A DNA stretch of 64,000 nt from Pelomonas sp. Root1217 (GCF_001425705.1 NZ_LMDC01000023.1:63463-127462); one strand, 5' to 3'. Counted from the stretch's first letter, positions 8,441-18,649 are shown. Numbers and translations: made by a program. Notes: generated by a model from the sequence alone, not told the origin.

Positions 8441-9349
8441 ATGAACGCACGCAATCCGCATTACCGCATCGACCCCTTCGACCTGCGCCTGTTCACCGCC
8501 GTGGCGCAGAGCGGCACGATCACGGCCGGCGCGCGCGCCGTGCATCTGTCGCTGGCCGCGGCCAGCACGCGCCTGCGGCAGCTGGAGCAGGCCATCGGCT
8601 CCAGAGTGATGCAACGCGCCAAGACAGGCATCACCCTGACCGACGCCGGCCGCACCCTGCTGCGCCACGCCGGCCGGCTGCAGCGCGAGATGGAGGCCCT
8701 CCATGCCGGCATGGCGGCCCACGCCCATGGCGTGCGCAGTACGGTGCGCCTGCTGTGCAACACCGCCGCTATCACCGAGCACCTGCCGCCGCTGCTCGGC
8801 CCATTCCTCGCGGCCCACCCGGACATCGACGTCGAGCTGCGCGAGCTGGACAGCCAGGACGTGCTGCAGGCCATGCGCCAGGAGCGCGCCGATCTCGGCA
8901 TCGTGGCCGACCACGTTGCCACCGAAGGGCTCGACACCCGGCCCTTCCGCGAGGACAACCTGGTGGCCGTGCTGCCCGCTGCCTGGACACGGCGCCTGGG
9001 CGTGCGCAAGGCCGGCCTGGCATTTGCGCAACTGCTGGCCCAGCCCTTTGTCGGCCTGCCCGCCGAGGCCGGCTTGAGCCGCTTCCTGCAGGCCCGCGCA
9101 CTGCAGCATGGCCGCGGCCTGCATCAGCGCGTGCAGGTGCAGGGTTTCGAAGCCCTGCTGCAATTGGTGGCCGATGGCGTGGGCGTGGCCATCGTGCCGG
9201 CACTGACGGCGCGGCGCCTGGCCCGCCCGGGCGTTTGTGTCGCGCCCCTGGCCGAGCCCTGGGCCAGGCGCCGGCTGCTGCTTTGCTTCGGCAAATCCGA
9301 AGACCTGACGCCTGGCGCCGCCGGCCTGCTGGCTGCGCTGCAGGCCTAG
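8441..9349 (+). CDS. LysR-family transcriptional regulator
   Basis: 302 aa, normal for the family. The N-terminal winged HTH spans about 10-70 ([37 protein letters not shown]). The effector domain follows, with [31 protein letters not shown] and [19 protein letters not shown]. The effector is unknown. The divergent TauE-like permease is the obvious target. The stop overlaps the convergent DUF427 stop within a palindromic CCTAGG. Confidence 0.9.
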   Translation: MNARNPHYRIDPFDLRLFTAVAQSGTITAGARAVHLSLAAASTRLRQLEQAIGSRVMQRAKTGITLTDAGRTLLRHAGRLQREMEALHAGMAAHAHGVRSTVRLLCNTAAITEHLPPLLGPFLAAHPDIDVELRELDSQDVLQAMRQERADLGIVADHVATEGLDTRPFREDNLVAVLPAAWTRRLGVRKAGLAFAQLLAQPFVGLPAEAGLSRFLQARALQHGRGLHQRVQVQGFEALLQLVADGVGVAIVPALTARRLARPGVCVAPLAEPWARRRLLLCFGKSEDLTPGAAGLLAALQA

Positions 9350-9732
9350 GACCGGGCCTCGGTAAAGCCGATGCCCGCGTGCTTCTCGTCGTAGAAGGCC
9401 ATGCGGCCCTTCAGCGCCGCATGCTCGTCGTAGGGGTCCTCATAGGACCAGATCGCGTCCTTCAGCGTGCGGCCGTTCTGGGTGACGGTGTAGTAGCTCG
9501 CATCGCCCTTGAAGGGGCAATGCGTCCTGGTGTCGCTGCGCTCCAGCTTGTCGACCTTCACGGCCTCGCGCGGGAAGTACAGGCGCGGCGGCGCACCGGT
9601 CTCGTCGACGCGGATCACGTCGTCGGACTCGGCAACGACCTGGCCGTCGATGCGGGCCGTGACCCGGTGGGCCAGGCGGGTTTCGGCGACGGTGTGCTCG
9701 GGATGGTCACGGTGACCGGGCGATTTGCTCAT
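9346..9732 (-). CDS. DUF427 domain protein
   Basis: 128 aa. The core [55 protein letters not shown] and [16 protein letters not shown] matches the DUF427 beta-barrel fold, including the conserved CPFKG motif. The biochemical role of the family is not established. It is 19 nt downstream of the erythromycin-esterase-like gene on the same strand and probably cotranscribed. Confidence 0.88.
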   Translation of the reverse strand: MSKSPGHRDHPEHTVAETRLAHRVTARIDGQVVAESDDVIRVDETGAPPRLYFPREAVKVDKLERSDTRTHCPFKGDASYYTVTQNGRTLKDAIWSYEDPYDEHAALKGRMAFYDEKHAGIGFTEARS

Positions 9733-9751
9733 GGCAGGCCTTTCAGTGCAT

Positions 9752-11050
9752 TCAGACGCCGAACGGATAGGTCTCCGGCAGACCGGAGTGCGCAGGCTCG
9801 GCGCCCAGGGGTGCCAGCGCCTGCGTCTCGTCGAACCACAGCCAGGCGTCGTACTGCCGTGACAGCACCGACTCGGCGTAATGGCTCCAGCGCTCGGTGT
9901 CGGGGCGGTAGATGACGCCGATATAGCGCTCCAGCCGCGGCACGCGCAATTGCTGGCGCAGCTCGACATGGCGCTCGGGCCGCAAATCCAGCAGGAAGCG
10001 CGCAACGCCGGTGTCATGGCAGAGCCGCTCATAGCTGTCGCTGCGCGAAGGTCGCACGGGCATGACTTCCATGTCGGCGTCCCAGTCGTGGGCCGCCGCA
10101 ACCGTGCCGGTATGCGTACCCTGGCCGATCAGCGCCACCTGCTCGCCCCAGGCCTGGCGCGCCAGCTGGCCCAGGTTGTGCTCGCCGCGCGTCATGCCCA
10201 TGTCGGTGAAGCGCGCATCGCCAATGTGGGAGTTGTGCGCCCAGACGATGGCCTTGGCCATGGGGCCGTTGAAGGCCAGCAGCTGTGCCAGCGTCTCGAA
10301 CATGTGCGAGTCGCGCAGGTTCCAGCTGGCGGCGCCACCCTGGTACATGACGCGGTAATAGCGCTCGGCGGAGGCGACGAGGCGAGCGTTCTGCGCCGCG
10401 TCCAGGAAGCTGTCCTTGCCCTCGCTGGCGTAGTCGAGCTGGCGCACCAGCAGGTCGCGGCATTGCTGCACGACGGCCCGCTCGCAGCGCTCGAAGCCCG
10501 GGTCCAGGGCTGCACGGCCGTAGAAGGCCGGGTCCTGCTGCCAGGGCGTCAGGCAGGCATAGCGCTCACGGGCAGTGCGGGCCGCTTCGGGGTCGACGCT
10601 GTCGAGATACGCGAGCACGGCCGCGATGGAGGCGCGCAGGTTGTAGAGGTCCAGGCCATGGAAGGCGACGCGCGCTTCCGGTGCCCGGCCGGCGTTGTGG
10701 CGGTGCAGCCAGCCGACGAATTCGGCGAACTCGCGGTTGCGCCACATCCAGGTCGGGAAGCGCTCGAAGGGCGGCTGGGCCGGTGGGGGTGCGCCGTCGC
10801 GCGGCCGGATGCGCCGGTCCACGGCCGCCGCGTCCGGCCAGTCCGCCTCGACGGCGACGAGGTTGAAGCCATGACGCTCGATCAAGTGGCGCGAGATGGC
10901 GGCACGCGAACGGTAGAATTCCGAGGTGCCGTGGCTGGCCTCGCCCAGCATGACGACACGGCAGGCCGCGAAGCGGTCGAACAGCGCGCCGAAGCCGGGC
11001 GCATCGACATCGGGCAGGGGCTCGAGCGCCGCCTTCAGCAGCTGGCTCAT
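9752..11050 (-). CDS. Erythromycin esterase family protein
   Basis: 432 aa. The family signature is visible: [27 protein letters not shown] (about 34-60), [30 protein letters not shown] and [14 protein letters not shown] with the conserved EASH and HN.H residues. This fold includes macrolide esterases (EreA/B) and succinoglycan-biosynthesis-associated proteins; chromosomal environmental members often have no resistance role. The start is the ATG at 11050. It is followed by DUF427 and preceded by the host-attachment family gene, all on the minus strand. Confidence 0.88.
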   Translation of the reverse strand: MSQLLKAALEPLPDVDAPGFGALFDRFAACRVVMLGEASHGTSEFYRSRAAISRHLIERHGFNLVAVEADWPDAAAVDRRIRPRDGAPPPAQPPFERFPTWMWRNREFAEFVGWLHRHNAGRAPEARVAFHGLDLYNLRASIAAVLAYLDSVDPEAARTARERYACLTPWQQDPAFYGRAALDPGFERCERAVVQQCRDLLVRQLDYASEGKDSFLDAAQNARLVASAERYYRVMYQGGAASWNLRDSHMFETLAQLLAFNGPMAKAIVWAHNSHIGDARFTDMGMTRGEHNLGQLARQAWGEQVALIGQGTHTGTVAAAHDWDADMEVMPVRPSRSDSYERLCHDTGVARFLLDLRPERHVELRQQLRVPRLERYIGVIYRPDTERWSHYAESVLSRQYDAWLWFDETQALAPLGAEPAHSGLPETYPFGV

Positions 11051-11090
11051 GGCGCCGCCTTGTCGTCGCGCCGGCATCGCGCGACCCGCC

Positions 11091-11531
11091 TCACCCCGGC
11101 GCTCCGGCTTTCGGGTGGCCGGCCAGGCGCTGGGCGAGCTGGGCCGGGCTTTCCTGCACGACGTCCTTGTCCTGGGTGCTGGCGATGACGTCAGACAGGC
11201 CCGGCGCCAGCGCCTTGCGCAGATAGCCCAGCAAACGAGGTGCCGCCAGGATGTGCAGCAAGTCGTACCGCTTTTGCCGGTGGTACTCGGCCAGGCGCTC
11301 GGCGATGCGGACGGCGAAGACCTGGGCGTGCTGGTGACGCTCGCTGTCGCTGGCCGACACGGTGGCATTGCCGGCGCGGCGGCCGTGAGCGTCATGGCGC
11401 ATCTCGGCCTCGCGCGCATGGGCGTCGGGGTCGGTCAGGTCTTCCACCGGCACCAGGTCGGCGCCGCCCGGCGGCTGCTCGAAGATGCGGGCGATGGCTT
11501 CATCGGCCACCAGGACCCAGGTCGTTTTCAT
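11091..11531 (-). CDS. Host attachment protein family (AtsE/baeRF-like)
   Basis: 146 aa. The start MKTTWVLVADEAIARIFEQ and the HQHAQVFAVRIAERLAEYHRQKRYDLLHILAAPRLLGYLRKALAP segment match the family named for proteins required for attachment to host cells, related to release-factor-like folds. In soil and water bacteria the function is unknown. A good AAGGAG site precedes the ATG at 11531. Confidence 0.82.
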   Translation of the reverse strand: MKTTWVLVADEAIARIFEQPPGGADLVPVEDLTDPDAHAREAEMRHDAHGRRAGNATVSASDSERHQHAQVFAVRIAERLAEYHRQKRYDLLHILAAPRLLGYLRKALAPGLSDVIASTQDKDVVQESPAQLAQRLAGHPKAGAPG

Positions 11532-11652
11532 CGTGGCACTCCTTTCGTGGCAGGAATGCCAGGCGGCAATCGACGTTCCCACCGGCGGCGGCGCGTCCAC
11601 GGCGACAGGAGCCTCACTTGGAAGCGCGTCCTGCGCTTCCTCGAAACCCTGC

Positions 11653-12418
<766 letters not shown>

Positions 12419-12435
<17 letters not shown>

Positions 12436-13072
12436 GGGCTTTGCCTTCCAGATGTTGTGCCAAGAGGCTGACGGGGAAGCACAGCGCGAAGTACAGCAGC
12501 GCCACACAGCCGAAGACGAGGAAGGGCTTGAAGCTGGCGTTGGCGATCATGCTGCCGGCCTTGGTCAGCTCGATAAAGCCGATCACCGACGCCAGCGCCG
12601 TGCCCTTGATGACCTGCACCAGGAAGCCCACCGTCGGCGCAATGGCCAGGCGACCGGCCTGCGGCAGGATGACGTGGCGCAGCTGCTCGCCGAAGCTCAA
12701 CGCCAGGCTGCGCGCCGCCTCCCACTGGCCGCGCGGCACGGCGTCCACGCAGCCGCGCCAGATCTCGACGAGGTAGGCGCTGGTGTAGAGGGTCAGCGCC
12801 AGCGCAGCGGCCGTCCAGGCCGACACTTCCAGGCCCAGCAGGGCCAGGCCGAAGTAGGCGAGGAAAAGCTGCATCAGCAGCGGTGTGCCCTGGAAGAGCT
12901 GGACGTAGAGCGCGATGGCGCGCCGGGTGCGGGCGCCAAGGCGCAAGCGCAGCGTCAGCAGCAGGCCGCCCACCAGGCCGCCGCCGATGAAGGCGATGAC
13001 CGACAGGGCCACCGTCCAGCGCAGCGCCAGCAGCAGGTTGCGCACGATGTCCCAGAGGGTGAACTCGATCAT
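12419..13072 (-). CDS. Polar amino acid ABC transporter, permease
   Basis: 217 aa inner-membrane subunit of the HisM/GlnP type. It has about five membrane segments and the EAA loop VPRGQWEAARSLALSFGEQLRHVILPQA. QLFQGTPLLMQLFLAYFG is the typical HEHH-family motif. It starts 4 nt inside the end of the upstream permease gene (ATGA-type overlap), so translation is coupled. Confidence 0.92.
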
Positions 13073-13737
13073 GCCGGCCGCCTTCCGAAAATGAAGCGCG
13101 GCCCGGCCCAGGCCAGCAGCTTGCGCGCTGCGATGGCCAGGGCCAGATAGGCCAGCGTCGCGATGATGAAGGCCTCGAAGGCGCGGAAGTTGCGGCTCTG
13201 GATCAGGTTGGCCGCATAGCTCAGCTCCTCGGTGGAGATCTGCCCGCAGACGGCCGAGCCCAGCATGACGATGATGATCTGGCTCGTCAGCGCCGGCCAC
13301 ACGCGCTGCAGCGCCGGCGGCAGCACGACGCGCGTGAACACCTGCACGGGGCTGAGTGCCAGGCTCTGGGCCGCCTCCCACTGGCCGCGCGGCGTGGCCT
13401 GGATACCGGCGCGCAGGATCTCAGTGCCGTAGGCGCCGAGGTTCAGCGTCATCGCGATCAGCGACGCAGCCTCGGGCGACAGCTTCACGCCCGCGGCCGG
13501 CAGGCCGAAGAAGATGAAGAACAGCTGCACGATGAAGGGCGTGTTGCGCAGCAGCTCGACGTAGGCACCGAGCAGGCGGCGCAGCCACACCGGGCCGCTG
13601 GCACGCGACCAGGCGCCCAGCGTGGCGATCAGCAGGCCCAGCGGCGTGGCGATGAGCGTCAGGCCGAGCGTCCACGCGAGCCCCTTCAGCAGCAGCGGCC
13701 ATTCAGCGAGGACGGCCAGGAAGTCGAATGTGATCAT
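13069..13737 (-). CDS. Polar amino acid ABC transporter, permease
   Basis: 222 aa, paralogous to its downstream neighbour. It shows ELLRNTPFIVQLFFIFFGLP and the EAA loop TPRGQWEAAQSLALSPVQVFTRVVLPPAL. The two permeases form the heterodimeric channel. The start is the ATG at 13737; an upstream ATG-containing extension runs into the inverted repeat and is not credible. Confidence 0.92.
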   Translation of the reverse strand: MITFDFLAVLAEWPLLLKGLAWTLGLTLIATPLGLLIATLGAWSRASGPVWLRRLLGAYVELLRNTPFIVQLFFIFFGLPAAGVKLSPEAASLIAMTLNLGAYGTEILRAGIQATPRGQWEAAQSLALSPVQVFTRVVLPPALQRVWPALTSQIIIVMLGSAVCGQISTEELSYAANLIQSRNFRAFEAFIIATLAYLALAIAARKLLAWAGPRFIFGRRPA

Positions 13738-13764
13738 GTACCTGTGCTCCCATGCCAATACCGG

Positions 13765-13850
13765 AACACAGCCACAGAGGCACAGAGACACAGAGAAGAA
13801 GACAAAGGAATCTGCATTCCTCCGTGCCTCTGTGCCTCTGTGGCTTTGTT
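13765..13850. repeat. Long CACAGAG-type inverted repeat
   Basis: Two 31-nt arms (13765-13795 and 13820-13850) match as an inverted repeat with three mismatches, separated by 24 nt. Each arm is built of CCACAGAGGCACAGAG-like units. Sequences of this CACAGAG type recur in intergenic regions of many environmental bacteria (general knowledge). Here it lies between the binding-protein gene and the first permease gene, where a strong hairpin could protect the upstream message and set binding protein above permease levels. Confidence 0.75.
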
Positions 13851-13889
13851 CAGCTGAGCCTTCCGACGGCGCGACTTCACTTCAACGGC

Positions 13890-14678
13890 TCACAACGGCA
13901 GTTCGCCCGTGCCGCGGCCGAGCCACTTCTTGGACAGCGCCTCCAGCTCGCCCGCCGCCTTGGCCGCCGCGATGATGTCGTTCACCTTGGCCAGCAGCGC
14001 GTCTTCGCCCTTGGCGACGCCGACGAAGCACGGGCTGTCCTTGAGCAGCAGCTTGTATTCGGTGTTCAGCCCCGGGTTGCGCTGCATCAGGTTGCCGGCG
14101 ACGGCGGCGCTGGTGGCCAGCAGCTGGGTCTGGCCGGCGGCGAAAGCGGCGATGGTGGCGTTGTTGTCCTCGAAGCGCTTGTATTCCAGCGTGGCGGGTG
14201 CCACCTTGGCCAGCTCCTGGTCCTCCATCGCACCGCGCGTGACGGCCACGCTTTTCCCGCCCAGGTCGGCCCACGTCTTGATGGGCAGGCTCTTGGCCGC
14301 GAACACGGCCTGGTAGAAGGGTGCGTAGGCGGCGCTGAAGTTGATGACCTTCTCGCGCTCGGGGTTCTTGCCCAGCGTCGAGATGACCAGGTCGGCCTTC
14401 TTGGTCTGCAGGTAGGCGATGCGATTGGCGCTGGTCACCGGCACCAGTTCCACCTTGACGCCGAGCTTGGCCGCGATGAGCTGGGCCACCGCCACGTCCA
14501 GGCCCTGCGGCGCCATGTCGGGGCCGACGAAGCCGTAGGGCGGGTAGTCGGTCGGGATGGCAATCTTGATCGCCTTGCTCTTGGTGATGGTGTCCAGCGC
14601 GGTCTGGGCCTGGGCAGCGGCGGCCAACAGGCTCAGGCCGGCGATCAGCGTCAGGCGGCGGGAAAGCGTCAAGGTCAT
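13890..14678 (-). CDS. Polar amino acid ABC transporter, substrate-binding protein
   Basis: 262 aa. The signal peptide is about residues 1-25 (ending AAAAQAQ). The mature family-3 fold starts AIKIAIPTDYPPYGFVGPDMAPQGLDVAVAQLIAAKLG and includes ADLVISTLGKNPEREKVINFSAAYAPFY. AGGAG precedes the ATG. Its start overlaps the GntR regulator stop (ATGA), while a long inverted repeat separates it from the permease genes. Confidence 0.92.
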   Translation of the reverse strand: MTLTLSRRLTLIAGLSLLAAAAQAQTALDTITKSKAIKIAIPTDYPPYGFVGPDMAPQGLDVAVAQLIAAKLGVKVELVPVTSANRIAYLQTKKADLVISTLGKNPEREKVINFSAAYAPFYQAVFAAKSLPIKTWADLGGKSVAVTRGAMEDQELAKVAPATLEYKRFEDNNATIAAFAAGQTQLLATSAAVAGNLMQRNPGLNTEYKLLLKDSPCFVGVAKGEDALLAKVNDIIAAAKAAGELEALSKKWLGRGTGELPL

Positions 14679-15394
14679 AGCAGGGCTCCTAGGTAGGCAG
14701 GTTCGGCGGTGGAGGAAGTCGTGGAGGGCAGCGGCGCGAGGGCTTCGCGCAGCTGCTGCAGCGGGTCGTCGTCGGCGGGCAGGCGCAGCGCGGCCTGCAC
14801 GCTGGACAGGTGCTCTGCCATCAGCGCCTCGGCGCGGGCGCTGTCGCCAGCGGCCAGGGCTTCGACGATGGCGACATGGTCCTGGCAGGACAGCGCCGCG
14901 TCGTGGGACGACTGGTAGCGCATCGCAATCAGCGTCGTGCGCGCCGTGACGTCGCGCAGCGTGTCGGCCAGCAGGCTGTTGCCCAGGCATTCGGCCAGGC
15001 AGACGTGGAAATCACCGAGCAGGAAGCTGCGCGTGCCAACGTCGTCGCCGCGCAGCGCGGCCTGCTCCTGCTGCAGGTGCTGGTTGAGCCGCGTGATCGC
15101 ATCGGCGGGCAATTGCGGCTGGCCCCGGATCAGGCCGAGTTCGATGACGCGGCGCGCCTCGAAGGCCTCGCGCACTTCGTCCGGCGTCGGCGCGATCAGA
15201 TACCAGCCGCGCCGCGCGCTGACGGTGACGATGCCGCGCGCCGCCAACCGCGTCAGCGCCTCGCGCACGATGGTGCGGCTGCAGTCGAACAGCATCGCCA
15301 GTTGCTGCTCGCCCAGTCGCGCGCCGGGCGCGAGCTTCTGCGCAAGCACCGCTTCGATGATGCGCTGGCTGATGTCGGTGGCGGAGATGCCCAT
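14675..15394 (-). CDS. GntR-family regulator, FCD subfamily
   Basis: 239 aa. The winged HTH covers about 5-70 (SQRIIEAVLAQKLAPGARLGEQQLAMLFDCSRTIVREALTRLAARGIV). The FCD effector domain (about 75-220) has the expected metal-ligand-type residues in DFHVCLAECLGN and CQDHVAIVEALAAGD. It is the first gene of the ABC importer operon and is translationally coupled to it, so it probably regulates that operon in response to the transported solute (inference). Confidence 0.9.
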   Translation of the reverse strand: MGISATDISQRIIEAVLAQKLAPGARLGEQQLAMLFDCSRTIVREALTRLAARGIVTVSARRGWYLIAPTPDEVREAFEARRVIELGLIRGQPQLPADAITRLNQHLQQEQAALRGDDVGTRSFLLGDFHVCLAECLGNSLLADTLRDVTARTTLIAMRYQSSHDAALSCQDHVAIVEALAAGDSARAEALMAEHLSSVQAALRLPADDDPLQQLREALAPLPSTTSSTAEPAYLGALL

Positions 15395-15564
15395 GGCGGG
15401 GGCTCTGCAGCTTCCGTGCCAGCGCTCATCTGGCTTGTATGCAAGTCATGCGCACAAAACTGGGCCAGCCGGACGCCCTGTCGCACCGCCCCGGTGCGGA
15501 ACAGCCCCAACGCGGATCGGGTCGTTGCGCATCGGCTAGCTTCATCCCTTTTGGAAGGCTTGCC

Positions 15565-16350
15565 ATGGACCTGCAACTGAAGAACCGCCTCGCCCTCGTG
15601 TCGGGCAGCACGGCCGGCATCGGCTTCGCCATCGCGCAGTCGCTCGCTGCCGAGGGCGCTCGCGTCATCGTCAACGGCCGCATGCAGCCGGCGGTCGATG
15701 CCGCCGTCACGTCGATCCAGGCCACCACTGGCCAGGAGGCGCTCGGCTTTGCCGGCGACCTCAGTCAGCCGGACGTCGCCGAGGCCCTGGTGCGCGAACA
15801 CCCTGGCATCGAGATTCTGGTTAACAACCTCGGCATCTTCGAGGCCAAGCCCTTCGAGGAGATCCCGGACGCCGACTGGCAGCGCTTCTTCGACGTCAAC
15901 GTGCTCAGCGGCGTGCGCCTGGCGCGACTGGTGCTGCCGGCGATGAAGGCCGCCGACTGGGGCCGCATCATCTTCATCTCCAGCGAAAGCGCCGTGCAGA
16001 TCCCTGCCGAGATGATTCACTACGGCATGACCAAGACGGCCCAGCTCGCCGTCTCGCGCGGCTTGGCCGAGACCCTGGCGGGCACCGGCATCACCGTCAA
16101 CAGCGTGCTGCCCGGCCCGACACGCTCACGCGGTGTCAATGATTTCGTCGAGCAGGTCTCGCAGGGCAAATCCTTTGCCGAGTTCGAGACCGAGTTCTTT
16201 GAGAAGGTGCGGCCGACCTCGCTGATCAAGCGCTTTGCGACGCCCGAGGAAGTGGCCGCCATGGTGACCTACGTCGCCAGCCCGCTGGCCTCCGCCACCA
16301 CGGGCGCAGCGCTGCGGGTGGATGGGGGGACGACGAAGAGCGCGTTCTAG
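15565..16350 (+). CDS. Short-chain dehydrogenase/reductase (SDR)
   Basis: 261 aa classical SDR. NAD(P)-binding motif SGSTAGIG (about 12-19), NNLG, the catalytic Ser in ISSESAVQ and the YGMTK active-site Tyr-Lys are all present, as is the end motif ATTGAALRVDGG. The substrate is unknown. It is divergent from the GntR regulator, with a 170-nt gap between them, and could be part of the same catabolic unit (inference). Confidence 0.92.
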   Translation: MDLQLKNRLALVSGSTAGIGFAIAQSLAAEGARVIVNGRMQPAVDAAVTSIQATTGQEALGFAGDLSQPDVAEALVREHPGIEILVNNLGIFEAKPFEEIPDADWQRFFDVNVLSGVRLARLVLPAMKAADWGRIIFISSESAVQIPAEMIHYGMTKTAQLAVSRGLAETLAGTGITVNSVLPGPTRSRGVNDFVEQVSQGKSFAEFETEFFEKVRPTSLIKRFATPEEVAAMVTYVASPLASATTGAALRVDGGTTKSAF

Positions 16351-16410
16351 GGGGGCCAGTCAGGCGCCGAGGGCCGCTTCAGGCTGGGCGCGGTCCTCGC
16401 GCGGATGCGT

Positions 16411-16437
16411 GACGGCTTCCGACCCGAAGCAGCCGTC
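16411..16437. repeat. Hairpin upstream of the caspase-like gene
   Basis: GACGGCTTC (16411-16419), a CGACCC loop, then GAAGC-A-GCCGTC (16426-16437) form a strong inverted repeat with a one-base bulge. It sits in the gap between the SDR stop and the low-GC gene. Similar hairpins lie at 17373-17398 and 18726-18754. Confidence 0.5.
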
Positions 16438-16469
16438 GCCGCATTCAGCATCGAAAGACACTACAACGC

Positions 16470-17354
16470 ATGGCAACGATTTCCTTCACCCCATTGATCA
16501 TGTCCGAAGTGGTGATCATTGAATCGCTGGAGGACGATGAAGTTAGAACTGGTCAAGTCCTTGCTGACTACCTTCAAGGCTTGGAAGCTGTCCAGGCGAA
16601 GGGAATTGGAGTGCGACTGCTGAGGTGCACCCACGCCGCGGAATGCATTGAACAAATCAGGGCGCACACCGCCGACGCTACTGAGAATGGAACACGGCCA
16701 ATCCTCCACGTTGAATGTCACGGCTCAATGGAGGGTGGCCTTCAGTTTGCCAACGGTAGCGAACTCGGATGGTCTCAGTTCGGGGACGAACTTCGCGGTC
16801 TAAACGCTGCAACCGGAGTCAATCTCATGGTGGGTATCTCCGCCTGCTACGGTGCTCACCTCTTGGGTGACATGGCCTCCATGAAGCCAGCGCCGTGCCT
16901 CATGATGATCGGTCCAATGCAAGAGGTGCATGCCAGCGACCTAATGGCGGGATTTAGGCTGTTCTACAGAACGGTATTTGAGACCGGTCGTGCAGGGCTG
17001 GCGACAACGAAATTAGCACATCAGGCACCGGACGTCTGGCATATCACCCATGCTGAATACTGGTTCGAGCTAGTCACCACCAACTACGTCAAAGACGAAT
17101 GCACCCGAAAAGCTATCAGGCGGCGCGCTCTGGACCTCTTCAGAAGAAGCCAACGCGACGGATTTCCTGTGTCCATGGGAACATTCAAGCGCGAAATCCT
17201 GCGAGCTCACAGCAAGGATTTGTCGGGGGCAATGTTTGACACGTTCTTCATGCTCGATGCCTTTCCAACGAACAGACAGCGGTTCGATCACGCCCGCCGC
17301 CGGTTAGAGGCGAAGCTTGACGGGCTTCGCCGGACGGGCCTGTACATGCTTTAG
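16470..17354 (+). CDS. Orphan caspase-like (CHAT/C14-type) protein
   Basis: 294 aa, function unknown. Residues about 75-135 hold the hallmarks of a caspase-fold cysteine peptidase: PILHVECHG (H84), a W.Q/GDELRGLN helix and VGISACYGAHLL (C126), giving a His-Cys dyad about 42 residues apart. The rest, about 150-294, is helical, charged and without motifs I recognise. The natural start may be the second in-frame ATG at 16500 (MSEVVIIESLEDDE). Base composition is clearly lower in GC than all neighbours, with rarer codons (TTA, AGA), suggesting transfer. There is no obvious partner gene. A role in defence or regulated proteolysis is only an inference. Confidence 0.7.
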   Translation: MATISFTPLIMSEVVIIESLEDDEVRTGQVLADYLQGLEAVQAKGIGVRLLRCTHAAECIEQIRAHTADATENGTRPILHVECHGSMEGGLQFANGSELGWSQFGDELRGLNAATGVNLMVGISACYGAHLLGDMASMKPAPCLMMIGPMQEVHASDLMAGFRLFYRTVFETGRAGLATTKLAHQAPDVWHITHAEYWFELVTTNYVKDECTRKAIRRRALDLFRRSQRDGFPVSMGTFKREILRAHSKDLSGAMFDTFFMLDAFPTNRQRFDHARRRLEAKLDGLRRTGLYML

Positions 17355-17372
17355 CAGCATTCGGATCCTCGT

Positions 17373-17398
17373 CGATGTCTAGCCCAAAGCTGACATCG
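17373..17398. repeat. Hairpin downstream of the caspase-like gene
   Basis: CGATGTC-N12-GACATCG is a perfect 7-bp inverted repeat 19 nt after the stop codon. There is no T-tract, so it is not a standard terminator. The motif CCCAAAGCTGACATCGG is nearly repeated at 18743-18758 (CCCAAAGCCGACACCG). Confidence 0.5.
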
Positions 17399-17432
17399 GC
17401 GAGGGATCGCTTCTGGCCGCTTGGGGGCGGCC

Positions 17433-17642
17433 TCAAGGACCTGCGTGGACTCCGCGCAAGTGCCACAGCGCGACACCGAATACAACCAAGCCAACTGCCA
17501 GGGCGGGCACCAAAGTCACGACGAGGTTGCCGTCTGGCGTGGCCCACGACACCGCACCGGCGGTGATGAAGGCAGCGACGAACCCGAGCGCCATGGCCGG
17601 TCGTCTGGCTTTCCGACGCTCGCCCTGACTTGCGCTGTTCAT
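17433..17642 (-). CDS. Small two-helix membrane protein
   Basis: 69 aa. A basic N-terminus (GERRKARRPA) is followed by two hydrophobic segments (about 17-32 and 41-60). Its ATG overlaps the stop of the esterase gene (ATGA at 17639-17642), so it is translationally coupled. I do not recognise the family. The overlap and the clean membrane pattern support it as real. Confidence 0.6.
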   Translation of the reverse strand: MNSASQGERRKARRPAMALGFVAAFITAGAVSWATPDGNLVVTLVPALAVGLVVFGVALWHLRGVHAGP

Positions 17643-18649
17643 GGTTGAGCGAGCGCCTTGGCCAGAATCGGCAGGCTGACGTCCATCCGGTAGTCGACCG
17701 CCGTATGGTCGTCGGCGAATTCCTCGTAGACATGGGCGATGTCCAGGGCAGCAAGCCGCTTGTGCATCCGCCTGGCGCCATAGACCAGGTTGTATTGGTC
17801 GACGTCGCCGCAATCGATGTACAGGGCCTTGAGTGCCGCCAATCCGCGGCCATGCTGTTCAACCAGGGTCAACGGGTCCCAGGCCATCCAGTTGGCCCAG
17901 CGCTCGGGGATCGGCTCGCAGGTGTCGAGCGTCACCGGCAGGCGAACGCCATAGGGCACTGAAGGGTCCGGATCGAAGCTCGCCGCCTGCGCCAGCATCA
18001 TGAGGATGTGCACATCGCTGTCCTTGACCTTGCGGGCTTGCCAGAAGGCGTCGACCCACGCGCCGATGTCCGGCTGCTTGGCGAGGGCCCGCAGCACCGG
18101 CACGAATTCGTGCCGATAGAGGAGCTCGAAGCCCATGTCGCCGGAATGCACGGCCGCCGCGCTCCAGAAGTCCGGGTGCAGCAGCGCATGGACCATCGCG
18201 CCGTAGCCGCCGCTGGACTTGCCGAAGAGGCCTCGCCGGCCCGGGCCGCCGCAGCCAAAGCGGGCTTCGACGAAAGGCACCGCTTCCGCCCGCAGGAAAT
18301 CGTCCCAACGGCCGACCGCGGCCGAGTTCACGTATTGATTGCCGCCGAGCCGGGTGAAGCAGTCCGGGAAGGCCACGACGACGGGCGGCATGGCGCCGGT
18401 CGCAATCAAGCGGTCGAGCCGCTCGGGCACGTTCTCACCAAAATTCTTCCAGTTGGTGTGCGCCGGCCCACCCGCGGTGAAGCCGACGATATCGACCAGC
18501 AGCGGCAGGCCGCGGCCGTCATGCCCTGCCGGAACATAGACGTCGATCGCGCGCAGCGTGGGGTCGCCGAGCAGATTGCCAGCGAGCACCTGGCTGTCGA
18601 TGGCCAGTTGATGGACAGCACCGGCGGCCATGTTCGAGGTTGTGCGCAT
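17639..18649 (-). CDS. Alpha/beta-hydrolase, esterase D-like
   Basis: 336 aa. The nucleophile elbow is GKSSGG (in LFGKSSGGYGAMVHALLHPD), of the G-x-S-x-G type. Other landmarks are YVPAGHDG..LPLLVDIVG, VVVAFPDCFTRLGGNQYVNS and a C-terminal EEFADDHTAVDYR that supplies the likely catalytic His. The start at 18649 is chosen because AGGAAGATCAGG precedes it. The substrate is unknown. Confidence 0.82.
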   Translation of the reverse strand: MRTTSNMAAGAVHQLAIDSQVLAGNLLGDPTLRAIDVYVPAGHDGRGLPLLVDIVGFTAGGPAHTNWKNFGENVPERLDRLIATGAMPPVVVAFPDCFTRLGGNQYVNSAAVGRWDDFLRAEAVPFVEARFGCGGPGRRGLFGKSSGGYGAMVHALLHPDFWSAAAVHSGDMGFELLYRHEFVPVLRALAKQPDIGAWVDAFWQARKVKDSDVHILMMLAQAASFDPDPSVPYGVRLPVTLDTCEPIPERWANWMAWDPLTLVEQHGRGLAALKALYIDCGDVDQYNLVYGARRMHKRLAALDIAHVYEEFADDHTAVDYRMDVSLPILAKALAQP

